Source: Paenibacillus sacheonensis (GTDB taxonomy: Bacteria; Bacillota; Bacilli; Paenibacillales; Paenibacillaceae). Taken from it: 64,000 nt of DNA. Positions 10,995-19,796 of this stretch are shown piece after piece. The position numbers and the translations under genes were made by a program. Where the stretch lies: assembly GCF_009909195.1 (NCBI RefSeq), contig NZ_JAAAMU010000011.1:2501-66500 (forward strand). The letters run 5' to 3'. The notes beneath the pieces were generated by a model. The model saw only the letters and a list, made by a program, of their open reading frames with translations, ran no database searches and was not told the origin of the DNA. Each line of letters starts with the position of its first letter. Position 1 is the stretch's first letter.

Positions 10995-11034
10995 GCCCAA
11001 ACAATATCTTAACAACTGAGAAACCGCCTGTCAA
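10995..11034 (-). promoter_or_regulatory. pyrG promoter with GGGC start site
   Basis: On the minus strand TTGACA (11029-11034) and TAAGAT (11006-11011) are spaced by 17 bp. Seven bases later the transcript would begin GGGC (10998 to 10995). This is the arrangement known from Bacillus pyrG, where low CTP causes repeated G addition. The -35 box lies within the 3' arm of the rpoE terminator. Confidence 0.75.
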
Positions 11035-11053
11035 GGAAACTTGAGCAGGCGGC
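11023..11053 (-). terminator. Intrinsic terminator after rpoE
   Basis: On the minus strand CCGCCTGCTCAAG and CTTGACAGGCGG form a long stem with a TTTC loop, followed by TTTCTC. It starts about 15 nt after the rpoE stop. Confidence 0.7.
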
Positions 11054-11066
11054 CGAGGCCTTCGTT

Positions 11067-11645
11067 TTACTTGTCGTCGTCGTCCTCTTCGTCTTCGTCC
11101 AAACCGTCTTCGTCTTCGTCTTCCTCGCCGGATTCCGCGCCCTCTGCGTCTTCGTCAACGCTCTCTTCTTCGGATTCCTCGTCGTCGATCAGCACTTCTT
11201 CGTCGACTTCTGCCTCTTCTTCGGCTTCGTCGAAAATCTCCTGATCTTCGTCGTACGAATCGAAATCGTCGTCTTCCGCCGCGTACGTATCTTCTTCCTC
11301 GTCCACGTAAGCATCGTCGTCGTCGTCTTCGTCGTTAATGATACGGGAACGCTTCGCGTTGCCGACCGGATCTTCGTTGCGTTCGACAGGGTACCAGCGT
11401 TTAAGCCCCCACATGTTGCTGCCGACGCATGCGAATCGGCCGTCGATGTTGATCTCTGTATATACTTGCGCAATCACTTGGTTGATTTGCTCTTGGGACA
11501 GGCCCCGGATCTTGGCGATTTCCATCATGATGTCGCGATAGTAAAACGGCGTGTTCGCCGCTTTAAGCAATTCGAATGCCAGGTCAACCATGGGCATTTC
11601 CTTGACGCGTTCCGGATCGATTTTCAAGACGATCTCGCTGCTCAT
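11067..11645 (-). CDS. rpoE: DNA-directed RNA polymerase delta subunit
   Basis: The delta subunit speeds recycling of Gram-positive RNA polymerase. The 192 residues split into a folded N-terminal HARE-HTH domain (1-90, with MVDLAFELLKAANTPFYYRD and the DGRFACVGSNMWGLKRWYP end) and an extremely acidic Asp/Glu tail from about residue 105 to the end. An in-frame GTG three codons upstream touches the Shine-Dalgarno GAGAGGAAG, so the ATG 8 nt beyond it is chosen. The order rpoE-pyrG is conserved in Bacillus. Confidence 0.95.
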   Translation of the reverse strand: MSSEIVLKIDPERVKEMPMVDLAFELLKAANTPFYYRDIMMEIAKIRGLSQEQINQVIAQVYTEINIDGRFACVGSNMWGLKRWYPVERNEDPVGNAKRSRIINDEDDDDDAYVDEEEDTYAAEDDDFDSYDEDQEIFDEAEEEAEVDEEVLIDDEESEEESVDEDAEGAESGEEDEDEDGLDEDEEDDDDK

Positions 11646-12096
11646 TTCGGACACTTCCTCTCATGTCAAATTGCCTGCCGATTGCAAGCAATACATTATC
11701 AAACTATAGTAAAACCTATTTTATCTCAAAAAGCAAGCCGTCCCCGCCGCTCGAACAAAGATGGAATGAAACGCTCCTCTCGCAGAGGACCGAGAAGGGC
11801 CGTCCCACCGAAAAGCAGCGGCGTACGGGAGCCTCGGTATCGGCTTGCAAGAACGATTACAAAAAAGAAAAAGCGGAAGGGATCCCTCCGCTTTGACTGT
11901 ATCCTTCCGGACCGCGGCGTTCGCCGGTATCCGGTACAAGAGTCCGGTAAGGACTCTTGGTCTATACTATGTCCCCGTGCGGCGAATGACACGGTTTGCA
12001 GCCTAATTATGCGAAAAAAGGCAAGTTGCTTATACAGCTTGTTGCCCTTCTTCATACAATACTGCAGCATGATTCGCCATGGAGGGGAAGCCAAAT
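11646..12096. other. Intergenic region with a minus-strand terminator and an inverted repeat
   Basis: No gene is supported here. On the minus strand AAAGCGGAGGGATCCCTTCCGCTTTTTC (11867-11897 region) is a clear intrinsic terminator with no coding gene in front of it. Upstream, 11937-11945 and 11951-11959 form a perfect 9-bp inverted repeat (CAAGAGTCC / GGACTCTTG) with a 5-bp loop, beside a TATA-like element on either strand. A short minus-strand RNA, or an operator of the protease gene, could explain it. Confidence 0.4.
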
Positions 12097-13233
12097 TTGG
12101 ACAGATCCGCAATTCTCCGCCTGTTGCACAGCGCGACGTCACCCTCAGCATCCGCGGCCAAGCGCCGAATCGTCCGCTTCTGGCATCACAGCGACTACGA
12201 ACGTTTCCTGCTCGAATGGTCGAACTTCGACATGCCCAGCGAGGACGCCTCGGAAGCCGTTCGGCATTTGCCCTCCATAGAAGCCTTCTCTCTCCCCGTC
12301 ACGAGCGAATTGCTGGCCATCGCGCCCGCGAACGGCATTTGGATGGAGAATGACCCCTGCGTGTCGGTCCACGCTACCGTGCACAAGCCGGTCGCCCGCG
12401 AGAAAGGCATTCCGTGGGGCGTGCAGGAAATCAAAGCGCCGCTGGCTTGGAGCACCACGACGGGACACCGCGTCAAGGTCGGCGTCATCGATACCGGCGT
12501 CGATTTCAGTCACCCCGATCTGAAGCAGTCGCTCGGACGGGGAATCAATTTATTGAACCGGGGCTCCCTGCCGCATGACGATAACGGCCATGGCACGCAT
12601 ATCGCCGGCACCATCGCCGCCGCCAATCAGCTGCACGGCATGATCGGCGTCGCGCCGCGGGCCACCGTGCATCCGGTCAAGGCGTTCGACCACAACGGCA
12701 GCGCCTTCGTCTCCGACATCGTGCTCGGCATCGACTGGTGCGTGCGCAGCGGCATGGATATCGTCAACATGAGCTTCGGCATGAAAACGCGCAGCAAATC
12801 GCTCCTGACCGCCGTCAACAACGCCTACAACGCCGGCGTCATCATCGTCGCGTCCTCCGGCAACGACGGCAAGCGCAAGTCCATCGATTATCCTGCCCGG
12901 TATCCGCAAACGATCGCGGTCGGCGCAACCAATCGCCTGCGCCGGATCGCGCCGTTCAGCAACCGCGGCATGCACATCGACGTCTACGCGCCCGGCGACA
13001 AGATTCTTTCGTCATGGCTGCGCGGCAAGTACAACGAAATGAGCGGCACTTCGATGGCCACCTCCCATGTCAGCGGCGCCATCGCGCTGCTTCTCGCCCA
13101 TCGCCCCGGGTTGACGCCGACGGACATCAAGGCGGTCGTCAAGCGATCGATGCTGCCTTTGCGAGGCACGAAAACGCCCCGTTTGACCGGGGAGCTGGAT
13201 GTCTTGCGCATGCTCCAGGCCGTGGAACGATAA
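12097..13233 (+). CDS. Subtilisin-like serine protease (S8) without signal peptide
   Basis: The protein has the S8 catalytic triad: Asp in VIDTGVD, His in NGHGTH and Ser in SGTSMATSH (residues 138, 171 and 325 if counted from the in-frame ATG at 12079). The start is taken at TTG (12097) because GGAGGGG lies just upstream; nothing like an RBS precedes the ATG. The roughly 110-residue N-terminal part looks like an inhibitor-type propeptide but has no secretion signal or membrane segment, so it could be an intracellular subtilase. It stands alone on the plus strand, convergent with argS. Confidence 0.85.
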   Translation: MDRSAILRLLHSATSPSASAAKRRIVRFWHHSDYERFLLEWSNFDMPSEDASEAVRHLPSIEAFSLPVTSELLAIAPANGIWMENDPCVSVHATVHKPVAREKGIPWGVQEIKAPLAWSTTTGHRVKVGVIDTGVDFSHPDLKQSLGRGINLLNRGSLPHDDNGHGTHIAGTIAAANQLHGMIGVAPRATVHPVKAFDHNGSAFVSDIVLGIDWCVRSGMDIVNMSFGMKTRSKSLLTAVNNAYNAGVIIVASSGNDGKRKSIDYPARYPQTIAVGATNRLRRIAPFSNRGMHIDVYAPGDKILSSWLRGKYNEMSGTSMATSHVSGAIALLLAHRPGLTPTDIKAVVKRSMLPLRGTKTPRLTGELDVLRMLQAVER

Positions 13234-13314
13234 GTTCCGCGGCCTGGTTCGCGTGACGGGGCTGTGCAGCGCGGGGCGGCGAAGCTCCCTGCCGCGGCTG
13301 CGCGGGCCATGGAA

Positions 13315-14994
13315 CTACATGCGCTCCGGCGCGGATACGCCGACGAGCTTGAGCACGTTCGCGATGGCGATGCGGGCTGCGCCGAGCAGCGCGAAGCGCG
13401 CTTGGGTCTGCGCCGCGTCCTCGGTAATCACGCGGTCCGCGCGGTAATAGCTGTGGAACAGCGACGCCAGCTCGTATACATAGCGGATCAGGCGATGCGG
13501 CGCATACTGCCCCGCGGCTTCCGCGATTTCGAGCGGCAGCTCGCCGATCTTGCGAAGCAGGTCGAACTCGTGCTCCGTCGCCAGCTTGCTCAGATCCACC
13601 TCGTTCAGCGGCAGCACGGCAATGCCCTGCTCCTCCGCTTGGCGGAAGATGCTGCAGATCCGCGCGTGGGCGTACTGGACGTAGAAGACCGGATTCTCGT
13701 TGGACGTCGAGATCGCCAGGTCCATATCGAAATCCAGATGCGAATCCATGCTGCGCATCGTGAAGAAATATCGGATGGCGTCCGTGCCGACCTCTTCCGT
13801 CAGATCTTCCATCGTGACGGCCTTGCCGGTCCGCTTGGACATCTTGACCTTCTCGCCGTTCTGGAACAGGCTGACCATCTGCGCGATCAGCACGACGAGC
13901 TTCTGGGAATCGTTGCCGAGCGCCTCCATCGCCGCTTTCACGCGCGGAATGTAGCCGTGGTGATCGGCGCCCCAAATGTTGATCATCTTGTCGAAGCCGC
14001 GGCCGAATTTGTCGCGGTGATACGCGATGTCCGGCGTCAAATACGTGTACGAACCGTCATTCTTCACAAGCACGCGGTTCTTGTCGTCGCCGTAGGCCAT
14101 CGTGTTCAGCCAGGTCGCGCCCTCTTCCTCGTAAACTTGGCCGCGCTCGCGAAGCGCCTCGAGCGCCTGCACGACTTGGCCCGTCTCATAGAGAGACGTC
14201 TCGCTGAACCAGACGTCGAACCCGACGCGGAATTCGCTTAGGTCGCGTTTGATCTTGGCAAGCTCGCGCGTGAGTCCGTAGTCGCGGAAGAAATTGAAGC
14301 GTTCCTCGTCGGACAGCGACAGCAGCCGATCGCCTTCGGATGCGGCCAGCTCCTTCGCAAACCCGACGATATCCTCGCCATGGTAACCGTCCTCCGGCAT
14401 GGAAGCCTCCAGGCCAAGCGCTTGTTTATACCGCGCTTCGATGGAGAGCGCCAGGTTCGCGACCTGCTTGCCCGCGTCGTTGATGTAATATTCCCGCGTG
14501 ACGTCGTAGCCCGCGAAATCGAGCAGGTTGCAGAGTGCGTCGCCGACGGCGGCGCCGCGGGCATGGCCGAGATGCAAACTGCCGGTCGGATTCGCGCTGA
14601 CGTACTCCACTTGGACGCGTTGTCCGCCGCCGGCGCCAATGCGGCCGTAATCGGCGCCCTGCTCCGCCGTCTGGGCGATGACCGGATACAGGAAGCTGCG
14701 GTCCAGACGGAAGTTAATAAAGCCGGGTCCTGCGATTTCCGCGCTTTGGATGGACGCCTTGGCCGTATCCAGATGCGCAATGATCGCCTCCGCAATCTGG
14801 CGCGGGTTCTTCTTGGCCAGCTTCGTCAGCTGCATGGCGGCATTCGAGGCCAGGTCGCCGTGCGCCTTCTCCTTCGGCACTTCCAGCACGAAGACCGGAA
14901 GCTCTTCGCGCGCAGCCAATCCGGCCGCGACGACCGCATCGGCGATCGCTTCTTTCACTTGCAGATGAAGCTGTTCAATGACACTTGGTTTCAT
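13315..14994 (-). CDS. argS: Arginyl-tRNA synthetase
   Basis: A class I aminoacyl-tRNA synthetase of 559 residues. It has the Arg-tRNA synthetase N-terminal (Add-1) domain, the HIGH-type motif HLGHARG within [14 protein letters not shown], the KMSK-type motif KMSKRTG, and the C-terminal anticodon-binding DALR domain ending [13 protein letters not shown]. It is the second gene behind ywiB, 53 nt downstream, and both are likely under the arginine-type T-box at 15.6-15.9 kb. Confidence 0.97.
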   Translation of the reverse strand: MKPSVIEQLHLQVKEAIADAVVAAGLAAREELPVFVLEVPKEKAHGDLASNAAMQLTKLAKKNPRQIAEAIIAHLDTAKASIQSAEIAGPGFINFRLDRSFLYPVIAQTAEQGADYGRIGAGGGQRVQVEYVSANPTGSLHLGHARGAAVGDALCNLLDFAGYDVTREYYINDAGKQVANLALSIEARYKQALGLEASMPEDGYHGEDIVGFAKELAASEGDRLLSLSDEERFNFFRDYGLTRELAKIKRDLSEFRVGFDVWFSETSLYETGQVVQALEALRERGQVYEEEGATWLNTMAYGDDKNRVLVKNDGSYTYLTPDIAYHRDKFGRGFDKMINIWGADHHGYIPRVKAAMEALGNDSQKLVVLIAQMVSLFQNGEKVKMSKRTGKAVTMEDLTEEVGTDAIRYFFTMRSMDSHLDFDMDLAISTSNENPVFYVQYAHARICSIFRQAEEQGIAVLPLNEVDLSKLATEHEFDLLRKIGELPLEIAEAAGQYAPHRLIRYVYELASLFHSYYRADRVITEDAAQTQARFALLGAARIAIANVLKLVGVSAPERM

Positions 14995-15047
14995 ATCGAA
15001 TCATATCCCCCTATTCATAGTAAGCCTTGCGGCCGATCAAACGTCTC

Positions 15048-15497
15048 TCATCGTTCCTCCGCGCGCAGCCGGATGACGAAGCTGCCGATCTCGTCGTCGC
15101 CGACAAGCAGCTTATAATGCCATTCCAGCAGTAGCGGCAAGGTCGGCAGCAGCTTATCCTCGCTCGGTCCGGCTTTGGACAAGTCGCCGAACTGCACCCA
15201 GAGCAGGCTCGTTTCCGTCTCCAGCCCAAACGACGCATGCTTGGACTCGTATTTCCCGCCCCTGCGGACGCCGGCCATGAACGTCTGCTCGGACTCCACG
15301 GCACCTCGGCGGGTTACGCTAAGTTCGCCGTCGCGCCAGCGGACGATCGTCCGCACTTCGCTGCCGTCCTCGGTCTCCGCGTACTTCAGGAAGAACGCGT
15401 TCCCCTTGCGGTACCATTCGCCGTCGATATGATTGAGCTGCGCTTCGCCATCGATGTCGCTCTCCAGCGTGATCCTTACTTTTGCCTTATCGTTCAT
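15048..15497 (-). CDS. ywiB: DUF1934 beta-barrel protein (YwiB family)
   Basis: This 149-residue protein matches the YwiB/DUF1934 family, small lipocalin-like beta-barrels of unknown function. Family features are the start KVRITLESDID, the central VRRGGKYESKHASFGLETETSL and the ending YKLLVGDDEIGSFVIRLR. It directly precedes argS in Bacillus too. Here a T-box sits in front of it, so its level should rise together with argS when charged tRNA-Arg is short. Confidence 0.85.
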   Translation of the reverse strand: MNDKAKVRITLESDIDGEAQLNHIDGEWYRKGNAFFLKYAETEDGSEVRTIVRWRDGELSVTRRGAVESEQTFMAGVRRGGKYESKHASFGLETETSLLWVQFGDLSKAGPSEDKLLPTLPLLLEWHYKLLVGDDEIGSFVIRLRAEER

Positions 15498-15601
15498 CGC
15501 CCTGGTCTCCCGTCCTCTTCATTCTCCTGTCCCCACTATATCAGGCGGACCTGCAATTTCAAATGGCGGGCCAAGCCGGCCTGAATAACCCGAACAACAA
15601 G

Positions 15602-15920
15602 AAAACCCCCGTCTCAATAAAGAGACGGAGGTGAATATCCGCGGTACCACTCTTCTGGCCAGCGCGCTCCCGCAGAAAAAGCGATATGCGCGTAACCTCT
15701 CGAACACGATAACGGGGTGACCGGATCGGCCTAGCGCGGCGGTTCGTCGGGCGAGTTCAGTCTGCCTGTCTTGCAACAGAAGCAATCGCCGTAGCCGTAT
15801 TCAGTCGATCAACTCCCGGGTGCGTTTCCCTTGCCCCGCTGCGCCGGCTTCCACCATCCCGGCTCGCTGCTGTCAGCGCCTTGCAAGCTACTATCCCGTT
15901 CATCGTATGTGGCTGTTATT
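15602..15920 (-). promoter_or_regulatory. T-box riboswitch, arginine type, controlling ywiB-argS
   Basis: On the minus strand the leader has the T-box sequence GTGGTACCGCGG (15639-15650), which pairs with the tRNA 3' end. It is followed by a terminator (arms CCTCCGTCTC and GAGACGGGGG, then TTTTC; about 15604-15633). The 5' part has the Stem I pattern, including GATGGTGGAAGCCGGC. The specifier position by alignment with known T-boxes is CGC (arginine) at 15822-15824, between GGGAAA and ACCCGGGAG. Uncharged tRNA-Arg should stabilise the antiterminator. An ACG (Thr) reading one base earlier is possible, but argS downstream argues for CGC. Confidence 0.9.
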
Positions 15921-15926
15921 TTCCCT

Positions 15927-15954
15927 ATTATATGCGACCTCGCAAAAATTGCAA
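15927..15954 (-). promoter_or_regulatory. Promoter of the T-box-ywiB-argS transcript
   Basis: On the minus strand TTGCAA (15949-15954) and a perfect TATAAT (15927-15932) are spaced by 16 bp. They lie directly before the T-box Stem I and 10 nt after the stop codon of the upstream glycosylase gene. Confidence 0.8.
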
Positions 15955-15964
15955 GCGGCAATCG

Positions 15965-16468
15965 TCATTTCAAAAACGGAAGCAGCACGCGCCAGGCTTC
16001 GATCCGGTCGGCGGTCGTCCGCATCGTTCTCGTCGGGATCGGGCTCGTGGACGGCAGCTTCAGCTTGTCCAGCCCCGCCGCGGCGGGATGGTTCTTGAAA
16101 TATTTCATGAACGTGTCATGCGACTTGGCGCCGTTGAAAATCAAGGCCCGCACGCTCGGATGATCCGCCAGCAAGCCCGGCAGGTCGTTAGGCACTTCCG
16201 CGCGGATATTGGCATCCAGGCTGCCCACGCGCTCGCAGGACGCGATGACGTCCCACATCGCGATGCCGTGCGCGGCCGCGAACGCGAGCCGATCCTCGTA
16301 GGACTCGTCCGGTTCCAGGCCGAACAATCCGTAAAGCACCCGCCACATATGGTTGCGGGGATTGCCATAATATTGGTTCGCGGCGATGGACGCCTCGCCA
16401 GGCATGCTGCCCAGCACCAGCACCGTCGCCCCCTCCCGGATCATCGGCGGGAATGATTGAACGCGCAT
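15965..16468 (-). CDS. DNA-deoxyinosine glycosylase (UDG superfamily)
   Basis: The 167-residue protein has the core of the uracil-DNA-glycosylase fold. LVLGSMPGEASIAANQYYGNPRNHMWR at residues 17-43 corresponds to the active-site motif of the hypoxanthine-DNA glycosylase group (family 6), and the C-terminal PSTSPIPTR fits the second motif. Such enzymes remove deaminated bases, mainly hypoxanthine, from DNA. GAGGAGG lies 9-10 nt before ATG. It is transcribed alone and ends just before the T-box promoter. Confidence 0.8.
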   Translation of the reverse strand: MRVQSFPPMIREGATVLVLGSMPGEASIAANQYYGNPRNHMWRVLYGLFGLEPDESYEDRLAFAAAHGIAMWDVIASCERVGSLDANIRAEVPNDLPGLLADHPSVRALIFNGAKSHDTFMKYFKNHPAAAGLDKLKLPSTSPIPTRTMRTTADRIEAWRVLLPFLK

Positions 16469-16591
16469 GGGGAATCGCCTCCTCTATCCTCCGAGCTTAC
16501 CCGGGGAGGGCACCCATTGCAAGCCGCGCAGCAGCACAGACGTGGCCATGCCTACGGCCTGTCCAGCAGCGGGACTCGCGCCTGCACCGCG

Positions 16592-16843
16592 CTACAACTG
16601 GGGCGAGCCCGGCGGAAGACCGCTCAGCTTCTCCAGCCGGCGGCAAATTTCATGCTGCCACTCTACGTCTCCAACCATCGATGCAGCCAGCGAAAGGTTG
16701 TGCAGATTGGCGAGTTGTCTAATATGCATGGCATTCACCGCGAGGCAGTGCTCGAAGTCCGCCTGCTCTTCCCCGGTCAGGTGCCGCCCCCCGCGAATCG
16801 TCCACAGCTCCGCGAGCCGTTCATGTATCGGCAATATGGTCAT
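16592..16843 (-). CDS. Small conserved protein, unknown function
   Basis: An 83-residue protein without signal peptide or membrane segment. It is largely helical and has one conserved-looking stretch, LTGEEQADFEHCLAVNA, followed by LANLHNLSLAASMVGDVEWQHEIC. I recall similar short proteins scattered through Paenibacillus genomes, but no function is known to me. GGGAGG lies 9 nt before ATG, which supports it being a real gene. It is isolated between the glycosylase and a divergent GNAT gene. Confidence 0.6.
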   Translation of the reverse strand: MTILPIHERLAELWTIRGGRHLTGEEQADFEHCLAVNAMHIRQLANLHNLSLAASMVGDVEWQHEICRRLEKLSGLPPGSPQL

Positions 16844-17194
16844 GCTCCGCGCCTCCCTCTATCGTCTCACACTACTAACCAGTATGACCAAAAAAGAAAG
16901 CTTCCAAGCGCCGTCCGAGCGACTTTCCGAGACAACCGCGGTCATTCAGGGAGGAATACCCGCTCTGCTTCTATTTTACAGCGGTCATGCGCGCTCGGTA
17001 CCTTGACCTTGAAAATTGGAACGGGCCGTAAACGCGAATTCCGCAGATGGCATGCCGCGCTTCGCCCCACCTCCCGGCTAAGCGCCCCACCTCCCGCAGC
17101 CGCGTCACGTTGTGCCCGCGCGGGCATGACCTTTATACTCATTCTATAGGTTAACGAACGCGCTGCTTGCACCGCGGCATTGGAGGAGATCGTC
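16844..17194. other. Intergenic region, 351 bp
   Basis: No further gene is seen. It contains the promoter of the GNAT gene on its right side and a short direct repeat (GCGCCCCACCTCCCG twice, about 17060-17097). Confidence 0.5.
17110..17139 (+). promoter_or_regulatory. Sigma-A promoter of the GNAT gene
   Basis: TTGTGC (17110-17115) and TATACT (17134-17139) are spaced by 18 bp. The start codon is about 50 nt downstream. Confidence 0.6.
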
Positions 17195-17650
17195 TTGGAA
17201 ATAATCGTGGATGAGTTGACTGGCCCCGAAATTACAGCCCTGATCCGGGAGCATCTGAAGGGGATGTTCGAGAGTTCCCCGCCGGAGAGCGTACATGCCC
17301 TCGATCTGACGGGATTGAAGCAGCCGGAGATTACGTTCTGGAGCGCTTGGGACCAAGGAGAGCTGATGGGCTGCGGAGCATTGAAGGAACTGGACGCATC
17401 GCACGGCGAGATCAAGTCCATGCGCACGGCCGCCGGCCATCTCCGGAAAGGCGTCGCGCGCCGTCTCCTGGCGCATATCATCGAGGAAGCCAAGCGGCGC
17501 GGCTATTCGCGGCTCAGCCTGGAGACGGGTTCCATGGCTGCTTTCGATCCGGCAAAGCGCCTCTACGTCGGCTTCGGCTTCCAAGAATGCGGCCCGTTCT
17601 CGAGCTACGCGCCGGATCCCAACAGCCTGTTTATGACGTTGGAGCTGTAG
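17195..17650 (+). CDS. GNAT family N-acetyltransferase
   Basis: A 151-residue acetyltransferase of the GNAT fold, close in pattern to Bacillus YsnE. Residues GEIKSMRTAAGHLRKGVARRLLAHII contain the acetyl-CoA pyrophosphate loop (R/Q-x-x-G-x-A/G type: LRKGVAR). The ending YVGFGFQECGPFSSYAPDPNSLFM is typical. The start is TTG (17195), since TGGAGGAG ends 7 nt before it; an in-frame TTG five codons earlier would place the RBS inside the gene. The acceptor substrate is unknown. Confidence 0.85.
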   Translation: MEIIVDELTGPEITALIREHLKGMFESSPPESVHALDLTGLKQPEITFWSAWDQGELMGCGALKELDASHGEIKSMRTAAGHLRKGVARRLLAHIIEEAKRRGYSRLSLETGSMAAFDPAKRLYVGFGFQECGPFSSYAPDPNSLFMTLEL

Positions 17651-17702
17651 GGGCCGTGGGTTGAACTATGGGTGAATTGTGGCAGGACTCGCTTTCGCAC
17701 AA

Positions 17703-17751
17703 CAAAAAAACGCCGCGGCCGTGCATTTCGCACGGACTGCGGCGTTTTTTG
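17703..17751. terminator. Bidirectional terminator between the GNAT gene and speB
   Basis: AAAAAACGCCGC-GGCCGTGC and GCACGG-CTGCGGCGTTTTTT form a long stem around ATTTC. A-tract and T-tract on the two sides allow termination on both strands, and the two genes converge here. Confidence 0.9.
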
Positions 17752-17753
17752 CT

Positions 17754-18623
17754 TTATTTGATGAAACCAAGCAGCATCTCGCGGATGATTTTCGCCGCGA
17801 CGATCTGCGTTTGTTCGGTCGGATCGTAGGCAGGCGCCACCTCTACGAGGTCGCAGCCGATGACATTGACGCCGGAACGGGCGATCGCGTGTACCGCGTC
17901 GATCAGTTCCTTGGACGTGATGCCGCCGGCTTCCGCCGTGCCCGTGCCCGGTGCCGCCGAAGGATCCAGCACGTCGATGTCGATCGTCAGGTAGACGGGA
18001 CGGCCGGCGAGCTCGGGCAGCACTTTCTTGAGCGGCTCCAGCACTTCGAACGGATGGAAGTTAATGTTCTCGCGGGCAAACTGCCATTCCTCGCGCGAAC
18101 CGGAACGGATCCCGAATTGGTAGACGTTCTTGCCGCCGATCAGGCCTGCCGCCTTGCGAAGCGGCGTCGAGTGCGACAACGGCTCGCCTTCGTAAGACTC
18201 GCGCAGGTCGGCATGGGCGTCGAAATGAATGATCGCCATGTCCGGGTATTTCTTGTACACCTCTTGGAAAATCGGCCACGAGCACAGATGCTCGCCGCCG
18301 AGACCGACCGGCATTTTGCCGTCCTCCAGCACGCCGGCCACGAACTCGCCGATAATGTCGAGCGAGCGCGCCGCGTTGCCGAACGGCAGCAGCAGATCGC
18401 CGGCATCGAAATAGTCGATATCTTCAAGACTGCGATCCAAGTACGGGCTGTACTCTTCCAGGCCGATCGACACCTCGCGGATACGAGGCGGGCCGAAGCG
18501 CGAGCCCGGGCGGAACGATACGGTGAAGTCCATCGGCATGCCGTAAATGACCGCTTTGGACGCGTTATAGTCTTCCGAGCTCAGAATGAACACATTGCCG
18601 GAATATTTTTGATCGAGTTTCAT
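17754..18623 (-). CDS. speB: Agmatinase
   Basis: SpeB hydrolyses agmatine to putrescine and urea. The 289-residue ureohydrolase has all manganese ligands: H112 (GGEH), D135, H137 and D139 (FDAHAD), D215 and D217 (DIDVLD). It is downstream of speE on the same strand, the Bacillus speE-speB pair, so putrescine formed here would feed spermidine synthesis. The 134-bp gap between the two genes is filled by tandem hairpin repeats. AAAGGAAC precedes ATG. Confidence 0.95.
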   Translation of the reverse strand: MKLDQKYSGNVFILSSEDYNASKAVIYGMPMDFTVSFRPGSRFGPPRIREVSIGLEEYSPYLDRSLEDIDYFDAGDLLLPFGNAARSLDIIGEFVAGVLEDGKMPVGLGGEHLCSWPIFQEVYKKYPDMAIIHFDAHADLRESYEGEPLSHSTPLRKAAGLIGGKNVYQFGIRSGSREEWQFARENINFHPFEVLEPLKKVLPELAGRPVYLTIDIDVLDPSAAPGTGTAEAGGITSKELIDAVHAIARSGVNVIGCDLVEVAPAYDPTEQTQIVAAKIIREMLLGFIK

Positions 18624-18650
18624 AGTCGCTAATGTTCCTTTCCTATTCGA

Positions 18651-18756
18651 GCAGACTTGCTGCCAAGTCTTATCTGGTCAAGCAGACTTGTTGCCAAGTC
18701 TTATCTGTTCAACCGGACTTATTTTCAAGTCTAATCTGGTCGAGTCCTAGTCTTAT
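18651..18756 (-). repeat. 31-bp tandem hairpin repeat between speE and speB
   Basis: Three consecutive 31-bp units start at 18651, 18682 and 18713, with a partial fourth after 18744. Each full unit contains the palindrome AGACTTG-x4-CAAGTCT (eroded in unit 3) and then TATCTGGTCAA. In the speE-speB mRNA they would form a row of small hairpins. Confidence 0.85.
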
Positions 18757-18757
18757 C

Positions 18758-19585
18758 TTACTTCACGAGATCTTCGACGAATTTCGGCAGTACGAACGCC
18801 GCTTTGTGCAGGCGCGGGGAGTAGTACTTGGTGTCGATCTCCGGAATGGCGGACTCGTCGACCTCGAGCGGATCGTATTTTTTGCTGCCCATCGTAAACG
18901 TCCACAGGCCGCTCGGGTACGTCGGCACGTTCGCCCAGAAGACGCGCACGATCGGGAATACTTCCTTCACGTCGCGGTTAACGCTCGAGATCAGGTCCGG
19001 CGTGAACCATGGGTTGTCCGTCTGCGCGACGAAGATGCCGTCTTCCTTCAGCGAGTCGTAGATGCCTTGGTAGAAGCCGCGCGTGAACAGGTTGACCGCA
19101 GGGCCTACCGGCTCCGTGGAATCGACCATGACGACGTCGTACTCGTTCTTGTGGTCGTGAATATGCATGAAGCCGTCGTTCACGATCACTTCGACGCGTG
19201 GATCGTCCAGGCCGCACGCGATGTTCGGCAGGTACTTCTTGGAATACTCGATTACTTTGCCGTCGATGTCGACAAGAACGGCTTTCTCCACGCTCGGGTG
19301 CTTCAGGATTTCACGGATAACGCCGCCGTCGCCGCCGCCCACGACAAGCACTTTGCGCGGGTTCGGGTGCGTGTAGAGCACGGGGTGCGCCACCATTTCA
19401 TGATAGACGAACTCGTCCTTGTCGGTCGTCATGACCATGCCGTCCAGCACGAGCATCGTGCCGAACTCTTCGGTTTCGATCATATCGAGCTTTTGAAATT
19501 CCGTCTGCTCGCTCACGTACGTTTCTTTGACTTTGGCCGTAATGCCGTAACTCGGGGTTTGCTTCTCCGTGTACCACAGTTCCAT
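18758..19585 (-). CDS. speE: Spermidine synthase
   Basis: SpeE joins an aminopropyl group from decarboxylated SAM to putrescine. The 275 residues show the N-terminal beta strands ([16 protein letters not shown]), the SAM-type motif GGGDGG at 83-88, and D155 in [11 protein letters not shown], the catalytic aspartate region. AGGGATT precedes ATG. It is the first gene of speE-speB and divergent from the PBP gene, as with pbpG in Bacillus. Confidence 0.96.
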   Translation of the reverse strand: MELWYTEKQTPSYGITAKVKETYVSEQTEFQKLDMIETEEFGTMLVLDGMVMTTDKDEFVYHEMVAHPVLYTHPNPRKVLVVGGGDGGVIREILKHPSVEKAVLVDIDGKVIEYSKKYLPNIACGLDDPRVEVIVNDGFMHIHDHKNEYDVVMVDSTEPVGPAVNLFTRGFYQGIYDSLKEDGIFVAQTDNPWFTPDLISSVNRDVKEVFPIVRVFWANVPTYPSGLWTFTMGSKKYDPLEVDESAIPEIDTKYYSPRLHKAAFVLPKFVEDLVK

Positions 19586-19796
19586 CGGTTAATCCCTGCT
19601 TTCGTGTATGTATGGTTGCCATTGATTCATAAGGTCAAATGTTTCAATCTGTATTATAAGTTAACGGGGGGAAAAAGCAACCTTCTGCCATTCCTGCACA
19701 AAAATTTCATATCCCGCCGCCACTCGCTTGAATAGCGCAGTCCAATGTTTTCCATACTAGTTGGATAGCTTAGGTAATCACGAGGAGGCATCAGGT

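Noticed and set aside
13139..13975. 278-residue minus-strand ORF over the protease end and argS
   Set aside because: It is a different frame of argS and antisense to the protease; ArgS HIGH and KMSK motifs are in the other frame.
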